DNA of 33,750 bases from a virus, in the IMG/VR virus record IMGVR_UViG_3300009177_000082, positions 1 to 33,750 of that record. The stretch is one strand, 5' to 3'. Position 1 is the first letter of the stretch. Each line of letters starts with the position of its first letter. A program made the position numbers and the translations under genes. Below the pieces are notes generated by a model. That model made no database searches. It saw nothing but the letters and a program-made list of their open reading frames with translations, and was not told where the DNA came from. Positions 29,840 through 33,750 of the stretch are shown here, piece by piece.

Positions 29840-30396
29840 GTCCGCACCTGACCCTTCGCCGCGCGGCCGGCCGCTGGGCTTATTCCGCCGCGCCCGCTGC
29901 ACGATTGGCAGCGCCGTTCGCTACAGCTGAAACCAAACCATTCGAGCGTCTTCCCCGACCCGCCGCACTCCTCGCACTCGGTGTCCCGGTCAGGAGTCCC
30001 AAGCGCTCCCGAGCTCATGGCCCGAGCCTCGATCGGGAGCTCGGCGCGGAGGCAGTCGCACTCCGGATCGTCAGCGCCGTGGAAGTAGTTCTCGGTCCGG
30101 TAGCACCGGCGCAGGCCGAGGACGGTGGCTAGGTTGGGGCGGCCAGAGCCGGCGTGACGGAGGCGAATCGGTTGCGCGATCGCGCCGTGGTAGGGGAGGC
30201 AGCGCTCGCACCCTCGGTCGAACCCGTGGGCACCCGGGCAGCGGGCCAGACGGAAGCCCTTCCGGACGGCGTAGTGCTGGTGGTCTCCTTCGAGCACGTC
30301 GGCACGCTCGAACCCCTTGGGGGTCCGAACGAAGGCGCCGCCGCCGAATCCGGTGAACCGGACGATGTTAAGACCCGTAGGGATACGGCGGCTCAC
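29836..30396 (-). CDS. Zinc-finger protein with DnaJ-type CxxCxGxG pair
   Basis: The 186-residue protein has a C-terminal DnaJ-like zinc motif (CEECGGSGKT and CQSCSGRGG). Its N-terminal half contains further Cys/His residues (ARCPGAHGFDRGCERCLPYHG and ECDCLRAE). The start is GTG in a GTGA overlap. DnaJ-type zinc domains bind proteins or RNA, but no J-domain is present. The function is unknown. Confidence 0.6.
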   Translation of the reverse strand: MSRRIPTGLNIVRFTGFGGGAFVRTPKGFERADVLEGDHQHYAVRKGFRLARCPGAHGFDRGCERCLPYHGAIAQPIRLRHAGSGRPNLATVLGLRRCYRTENYFHGADDPECDCLRAELPIEARAMSSGALGTPDRDTECEECGGSGKTLEWFGFSCSERRCQSCSGRGGISPAAGRAAKGQVRT

Positions 30397-31058
30397 CGCG
30401 CACCCGACTTCGCGATGTAGACCCTGGTAGTCTTCCGGAGCGCGCGACCGATCTCAGCGGGGCGGGCGTGGTCGGGTGATTCGGAGAGGGCGGAAGCGAA
30501 GTCCAGCGCCTCTTGGTCCGGAAAGTTGAGCGAGGCGAATGGCCCGAAGGCCTCGACAGCCTTTCGGTCGTACGCGCGGGCCGCCTCCGCCGGATCGGTG
30601 AAGACGCCCAGGTACAGCTGGCGCCGCTTCCCGTTCGGCTTGATCTCGCCGGCGCAGATCGAGGCTTGCCACTTCTTCGAGCCAGAATTCCACGTGACCC
30701 CCTTGTAGCCGCCGAGTTTTTGGCGCTTGGAGCTCGTGACGTTGGTCGCATTCTGGCGTGGCGTGCACGGACGCAGGTTGCGCCGCTGGTTGTCGAGCCC
30801 ATCGCCGTTCTCGTGGTCGATGTACTGGCTGGACGGGCAGCCGAGCACGAAGTTGTGCAGCGTCTGGTTCGTAATGGTGCCGCGCTCGGCTCGCGGCAGA
30901 CTGCGCTGGGCGTAAAACTTGCCAGGCTGGCTCTTCTTGGACTTCAGTCGCCAGCGGAACTGGCTGACGCGCTCAGCGTCTTCGGCGTCGACGAGGGCGA
31001 AGCGGCCGGAGCGGCCGGAGCGGCCGAGCGGGATCTGGACCGGAGGATCGGCACTCAT
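30393..31058 (-). CDS. AP2-domain HNH endonuclease
   Basis: The protein is 221 residues from the ATG at 31058, which overlaps the integrase stop as ATGA. The HNH core is TLHNFVLG (H68), YIDHENGDGLDNQRRNL (H82, N94) and TPRQNATN (N103). An AP2 DNA-binding domain follows at about residues 117-180 (YKGVTWNSGSKKWQASI, YLGVFTDPAEAARAYD). Such proteins are phage homing endonucleases. A short tandem repeat in the DNA encodes GRSGRSGR near the start. It is the first gene of the operon beyond attP. Confidence 0.85.
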   Translation of the reverse strand: MSADPPVQIPLGRSGRSGRFALVDAEDAERVSQFRWRLKSKKSQPGKFYAQRSLPRAERGTITNQTLHNFVLGCPSSQYIDHENGDGLDNQRRNLRPCTPRQNATNVTSSKRQKLGGYKGVTWNSGSKKWQASICAGEIKPNGKRRQLYLGVFTDPAEAARAYDRKAVEAFGPFASLNFPDQEALDFASALSESPDHARPAEIGRALRKTTRVYIAKSGAR

Positions 31059-32326
31059 GCGAGCACCCCGACAGATCCGGCTGCGACGCATAATCGCTGT
31101 CGCATCCGTGTAACGTCGACCGCCCCGGCTCGCACCAGTTGGCCCCAGTTAACAGTAGATAAACCGATTAAATTCGCTGGTTCGTCAACTTCCGCCGCGC
31201 CAGAAAGCGGTTTCGTAAACCGCAGGTCTCGAGTTCGAATCTCGAAATCGGCTCCGGGTTTTTCTGCCGGATCGCGGATTGGTTCCGCGGTTGTATCGAT
31301 CACGCTGTCGCGTTGGCGTAGCGGCAAGGCCGTCAGCAGCTTCGCCTCTGCGAGTTTCCCGAGCGCTTCGGGGCGCGGGCGCGCGTAAATGCGATCTACC
31401 AATGCGCGCGTCGTGTGACCGAGCAGGCGGCGCGTAACATCTGCGTCCACACCTTCTTCGGATAGGAGCGTCGCGTGTGTACGCCGGAAGTCGTTCGGTG
31501 TGGCCTGATCTATTCCAGCACGCTTGCACGCGGCCTTGATATCCCTGTGTAGGTTATTCGGCTCCTCGCCCAGCGGTAGGTAGAGCGCGGCAGCCTCGAG
31601 GAGTTCTCGGAACAGGCTTAGGATCGGGACGCGGCGCTTGGACTTCTTCGTCTTCGTGCCGCGTATGAAAACGATGCCCAGCGTCCAATTGATGTCGGCT
31701 GGAGCGAGACGGTAGATTTCTGCCAGCCTGCAGCCCAGTGCAACGGCGACAGCGACAACAGCCATCAGTTCCGGCTTGAGCTGCTCGAGCAGCGGGAATA
31801 GTTCCTCCCGTGTCAGCGCGCGCTCGCGCGGCTCATATCCGGTCTGCAGGTCAGGCGGGCAGAGCGCGTCCACGTTGCCGGCGTAAACGCCAGCCCGCTG
31901 CGCGGCTCTCATCACAATGCACAGGTGGTCGACCTCTTTTCGAATGGTATGGTCGGTCACGTCCTCGGCTCGGCGTTTCTCGACATAGGAGTCGACGAAC
32001 GGCGGCGTGATTTGGATCAGTAGAGTGTTTGGCGCCAGGCGAAGCCAGTGACCGAGCTTCGTTCGGTAGATGGAAATGGTCGCCGCGGACCGCTTCTTCT
32101 TGCCCGTCTCTTTTTGCGCAATCACGCGGGCGATCCATTCGTCGAGGCGCGCCGTTTGCGAGGCTGCGTAGGCCGGATCGACAGCGAGCCGTTCGCGCTG
32201 GGCGCGGAAGGACCGAGCAGCTTCGATGTCGCGGCAGTACGTCGACTGCGGCTTTTTTGTGACCGGATCGGTCCGGATCCACCAGATTGGTCCGCGCTTG
32301 TAGAGGCCATCTCGTTTTTGAGCCAT
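31055..32326 (-). CDS. int: Tyrosine recombinase (phage integrase)
   Basis: The 423-residue protein has a Shine-Dalgarno GAGG 8 nt before its ATG. The N-terminal arm-binding region (GLYKRGPIWWIRTDPVTKKP) and core-binding domain precede the catalytic domain. Catalytic residues are Arg200 (GCRLAEI), a lysine near 225 (TKTKKSK), Arg281 in the box NDFRRTH, where Asn278 takes the usual His place, His304 (LLGHTT), and the nucleophile Tyr314 (RIYAR). About 110 residues follow the Tyr, including the part encoded by the tRNA-like attachment site. It should catalyse integration and excision at a threonine tRNA gene. Confidence 0.92.
   Translation of the reverse strand: MAQKRDGLYKRGPIWWIRTDPVTKKPQSTYCRDIEAARSFRAQRERLAVDPAYAASQTARLDEWIARVIAQKETGKKKRSAATISIYRTKLGHWLRLAPNTLLIQITPPFVDSYVEKRRAEDVTDHTIRKEVDHLCIVMRAAQRAGVYAGNVDALCPPDLQTGYEPRERALTREELFPLLEQLKPELMAVVAVAVALGCRLAEIYRLAPADINWTLGIVFIRGTKTKKSKRRVPILSLFRELLEAAALYLPLGEEPNNLHRDIKAACKRAGIDQATPNDFRRTHATLLSEEGVDADVTRRLLGHTTRALVDRIYARPRPEALGKLAEAKLLTALPLRQRDSVIDTTAEPIRDPAEKPGADFEIRTRDLRFTKPLSGAAEVDEPANLIGLSTVNWGQLVRAGAVDVTRMRQRLCVAAGSVGVLA
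31207..31255 (+). other. attP core: 3' half of a tRNA-Thr(CGU)-like gene inside int
   Basis: On the plus strand the sequence folds as the 3' half of a tRNA. It has an anticodon stem GCGGT/ACCGC with loop TTCGTAA (anticodon CGT at 31214-31216), variable loop AGGTC, and T-stem TCGAG/CTCGA with loop TTCGAAT. An acceptor strand AATCGGC, discriminator T and CC follow. No 5' half exists upstream, so it is not a gene but the identity block that rebuilds a host tRNA after integration. It lies within codons 358-374 of int. Phage genes flank both sides, as expected of attP. Confidence 0.8.
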
Positions 32327-32463
32327 TCAGAAAACCTCTCCTCAGTAATTCGTAGAGAATCTTTGCCGCACGGAATCGCCCCCGCTTGGCGCATGTAATC
32401 GAACGCGCGGCGCACCGTGCACCGCATGCGAGTGGCAACATCGGAAGGAGTCAGAATAGTCAC
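32122..32463 (-). CDS. Excisionase-like helix-turn-helix protein
   Basis: The protein is 113 residues from the GTG at 32463, with GGAG 8 nt upstream. Residues 1-47 form a MerR/excisionase-type domain (LTPSDVATRMRCTVRRAFDYMRQAGAIPCG, LRITEERFSEWL). The rest is basic and low-complexity and overlaps the start of int by 205 nt in another frame. It probably directs integrase towards excision or binds an attP arm. Position just before int supports this. The overlapped tail may not be functional in itself. Confidence 0.7.
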   Translation of the reverse strand: MTILTPSDVATRMRCTVRRAFDYMRQAGAIPCGKDSLRITEERFSEWLKNEMASTSADQSGGSGPIRSQKSRSRRTAATSKLLGPSAPSANGSLSIRPTQPRKRRASTNGSPA

Positions 32464-32513
32464 TCCAGAGCTCCAATCTTCGCCATCTGCACCTTGCCGG
32501 TCTCTTGCTTCAT
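32460..32513 (-). CDS. 17-residue coupling micro-gene
   Basis: The frame encodes MKQETGKVQMAKIGALE. It starts in an ATGA overlap with the gene upstream and ends in a GTGA overlap with the excisionase-like gene. Its end contains that gene's ribosome binding site. Its likely role is translational coupling. Confidence 0.4.
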   Translation of the reverse strand: MKQETGKVQMAKIGALE

Positions 32514-32782
32514 GCTGCCCACCGCTTAACCATCGCCACCGCCGCTGGCTTCTCCTGCGGAATGAACCGACTGCGCCCGACACCGATCAATGCGCCAGCC
32601 CATGGTGAGTCACTGAGGCAATGGCTCGGGACAAGCCGGATGGTCCCGGCCTCGATCCACTTCCGATTCCATCGGAGCCGGTGAACCAGGCGGACGCGCG
32701 ATCGCTTTGGTCCTCGGGACAGAATCTCGACTGGCGTCGCCATGGTGAATAGACCCGTGTGGTGCATCCAGCCGCGCTTCAT
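32510..32782 (-). CDS. Small basic hypothetical protein
   Basis: The 90-residue product is basic and Trp-rich, with strands such as SRVRLVHRLRWNRKWIEAGTIRLVP and RSRFIPQEKPAAVAMVKRW. It is coupled by 4-nt overlaps to the genes on either side. It precedes the excisionase-like gene in the operon. The function is unknown. Confidence 0.55.
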   Translation of the reverse strand: MKRGWMHHTGLFTMATPVEILSRGPKRSRVRLVHRLRWNRKWIEAGTIRLVPSHCLSDSPWAGALIGVGRSRFIPQEKPAAVAMVKRWAA

Positions 32783-33075
32783 GGCTTTGGCTTTGGCTCC
32801 GTCGCCGGGTATGGGTTGGCTTGGTGGCCATCGGTGAAACTATGCTCGGCGAAATCATAGCCTTCGTTCCAGGCCCGGTGAGCGGTAGCCGCTTCGAGAT
32901 CGGCGAGCGCCTGGGCCACCGAGATCGCGTTTCCGAAGTCGAGCCCGGGCGTGGGGACTCCCGTCTCGATCCACTCTCGCTCTTCAGCGAAGAACTCTCC
33001 AGGGAACCTCCGCTCGATATCGGGGAGAGCGAGGAGGGCGGCCTCTCGGTGACGCCTTTCGATGGGGGCGATCAT
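32779..33075 (-). CDS. Small hypothetical protein
   Basis: The 98-residue protein has a charged helical N-terminus (ERRHREAALLALPDIERRF) and a second helix (ISVAQALADLEAATAHRAWNEG), and ends Pro-rich (PATEPKPKP). It is coupled at both ends by ATGA overlaps. No family was recognised. Confidence 0.55.
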   Translation of the reverse strand: MIAPIERRHREAALLALPDIERRFPGEFFAEEREWIETGVPTPGLDFGNAISVAQALADLEAATAHRAWNEGYDFAEHSFTDGHQANPYPATEPKPKP

Positions 33076-33209
33076 GGTCCATCCTTTTCAGCCCACGACA
33101 GACCGAGCAGCGGCGCCAGCGCTAGCCATGGGTGGCCGGAGATGCCGATTGCCGCGCACAGTACCAGGCAGAATGCGTTGCTCAGCAGACATTTCGTGTG
33201 GATGCTCAT
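33072..33209 (-). CDS. 45-residue membrane peptide
   Basis: The frame (CLLSNAFCLVLCAAIGISG and WLALAPLLGLSW) has two hydrophobic segments and ends in an ATGA overlap with the next gene. It starts 2 nt after the stop of the upstream gene. Phage early operons often carry such peptides. The function is unknown. Confidence 0.5.
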   Translation of the reverse strand: MSIHTKCLLSNAFCLVLCAAIGISGHPWLALAPLLGLSWAEKDGP

Positions 33210-33211
33210 CG

Positions 33212-33487
33212 TCACTGACTCATCCTCGGCCCGGCCACGAAGACCTCATCCTGGCCGGCTCCCTGGTTCCAGATGCTGCGCAGCTCCCCGAGCTCGGCGA
33301 GTCGGTGCACGCAGGCCATGTGCGTCCAGTTTGATCCTGATACGCCGGGAGCGGAGATGAGTTTCCACATCGTCGCAGCCCCGCTCAGCTTGAGGATCCG
33401 GTGTGCATGATCGCGGATCTTCAGGAACGTTTCCTGGCCTTCTTCGGTGAAGATCTCTCCTCGTTCTGCGGTGTAGGAGTAGCTCAT
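33212..33487 (-). CDS. Small hypothetical protein
   Basis: The 91-residue protein starts with MSYSYTAERGEIFTEEGQE and has a helical centre (FLKIRDHAHRILKLSGAATMWKL). It ends with WTHMACVHRLAELGELRSIW, which looks like a helix-turn-helix segment. It could be a small regulator. No family was recognised. Confidence 0.55.
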   Translation of the reverse strand: MSYSYTAERGEIFTEEGQETFLKIRDHAHRILKLSGAATMWKLISAPGVSGSNWTHMACVHRLAELGELRSIWNQGAGQDEVFVAGPRMSQ

Positions 33488-33490
33488 CGC

Positions 33491-33685
33491 TCAGCCCTCC
33501 TTGTGATCGGCGGTCCGCTTCGTCTCGACCGTGACGGTCAGGTCAGCGACCTCGGAATCGTCGATCAGCGTGGCGCTAACCCGGACCCAATACGTGTCGT
33601 GGGGTAAGCCGAGTCTTTCGGCCGCTACCTCGGCGAGGAGCTTTCGAACTTCGCGTGCGCTTAGGGTGATTTTCCCAAGGATCAT
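33491..33685 (-). CDS. Small hypothetical protein
   Basis: The 64-residue protein has a helix (SAREVRKLLAEVAAERLG) and two strands (TYWVRVSATLIDDSE, ADLTVTVETKRT). Its ATG overlaps the stop of the partial upstream gene as ATGA and has AGGTG upstream. The function is unknown. Confidence 0.55.
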   Translation of the reverse strand: MILGKITLSAREVRKLLAEVAAERLGLPHDTYWVRVSATLIDDSEVADLTVTVETKRTADHKEG

Positions 33686-33750
33686 GGTGCACCTATAGGA
33701 ACGACAGTCACAGCAACCAAAAGACCAAAGGCGAATAGGATGCTGCAGGC
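33682..33750 (-). CDS. Partial small membrane protein (5' part beyond window)
   Basis: The open frame runs to the window edge and encodes a hydrophobic C-terminus (ILFAFGLLVAVTVVPIGAP). Its TGA overlaps the next gene's ATG. The coupling supports a real gene. Only about 22 residues are visible. Confidence 0.45.
   Translation of the reverse strand, partial: ACSILFAFGLLVAVTVVPIGAP

Noticed and set aside
31163-31255. A complete tRNA-Thr gene on the plus strand
   Set aside because: CCGATT at 31164-31169 could pair with AATCGG at 31246-31251. However, 37 nt separate it from the anticodon stem instead of about 19, and no D-arm is recognisable, so only the 3' half is tRNA-like.
30513-31388. 291-codon open frame on the plus strand
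   Set aside because: It is antisense to the AP2-HNH gene and the end of int, with a composition typical of a shadow.
1-33750. CRISPR array, IS element, retron or diversity-generating retroelement
   Set aside because: No regularly spaced repeats, transposase, reverse transcriptase or template/variable repeat pair was seen.

Overview
The window is a section of a temperate tailed dsDNA phage genome with high GC content. It contains a terminase pair, a portal and a Mu gpF-like head protein, a phage replication module and a tyrosine integrase with a tRNA-derived attachment site. The host is not identified. The base composition, heavy GTG start use and sigma70-like promoters suggest a high-GC bacterium such as a myxobacterium or proteobacterium; this is inference. 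Phage genes lie on both sides of the attachment site, and no intact tRNA or host gene is seen, so the sequence looks like an unintegrated (attP) form or an assembled circular phage genome.

Region 1 (61-11282, minus strand) is the packaging and head module. Read in transcription order it starts with two tandem paralogous small basic proteins. A PAPS-reductase-like ATP pyrophosphatase and a ParB-fold protein follow, encoded in two frames over 173 nt. Then come eight small unknown proteins, the small and large terminase subunits, a DUF4055-like portal, three small proteins and the head morphogenesis protein. Most junctions are ATGA or GTGA stop/start overlaps.

Region 2 (11283-16476, plus strand) is an accessory block of three transcription units. 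Each is headed by a copy of the same promoter, with an 18-bp palindrome lying in the spacer and running into the -10. Two of the promoters sit so close to an ATG that leaderless mRNAs are expected. The units encode small proteins, a DUF4942-like protein with zinc ribbons, a lipoprotein, an ASCH-domain protein and a helix-turn-helix protein. One gene is broken by a single-base frameshift.

Region 3 (16375-33750, minus strand) is one long early/replication operon. It runs from small leader genes through an excisionase-like protein and the integrase. Next are an AP2-HNH nuclease, a run of Cys-rich small proteins, a PD-(D/E)XK nuclease, a SNF2 helicase, a second HNH nuclease, a truncated RNA ligase and an adenine methyltransferase. 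It ends with a winged-helix/HNH protein, a lambda-O-like initiator carrying iterons and an AT-rich tract (a probable origin), DnaB helicase, a second putative replication protein and a RuvC-like resolvase.

Three points tie the window together. First, attP lies inside the 3' end of int, near the head of the replication operon, so integration would cut the replication genes off from their upstream promoter and excision would reconnect them. Second, an 18-bp palindrome (consensus TCCTGTCAGGTGACAGGA) recurs at seven short gaps just upstream of start codons and resembles a dispersed operator. Third, the origin appears to be embedded in its own initiator gene, next to dnaB. No CRISPR array, rRNA, insertion sequence or complete tRNA was seen, and no gap longer than 300 nt lacks a gene.
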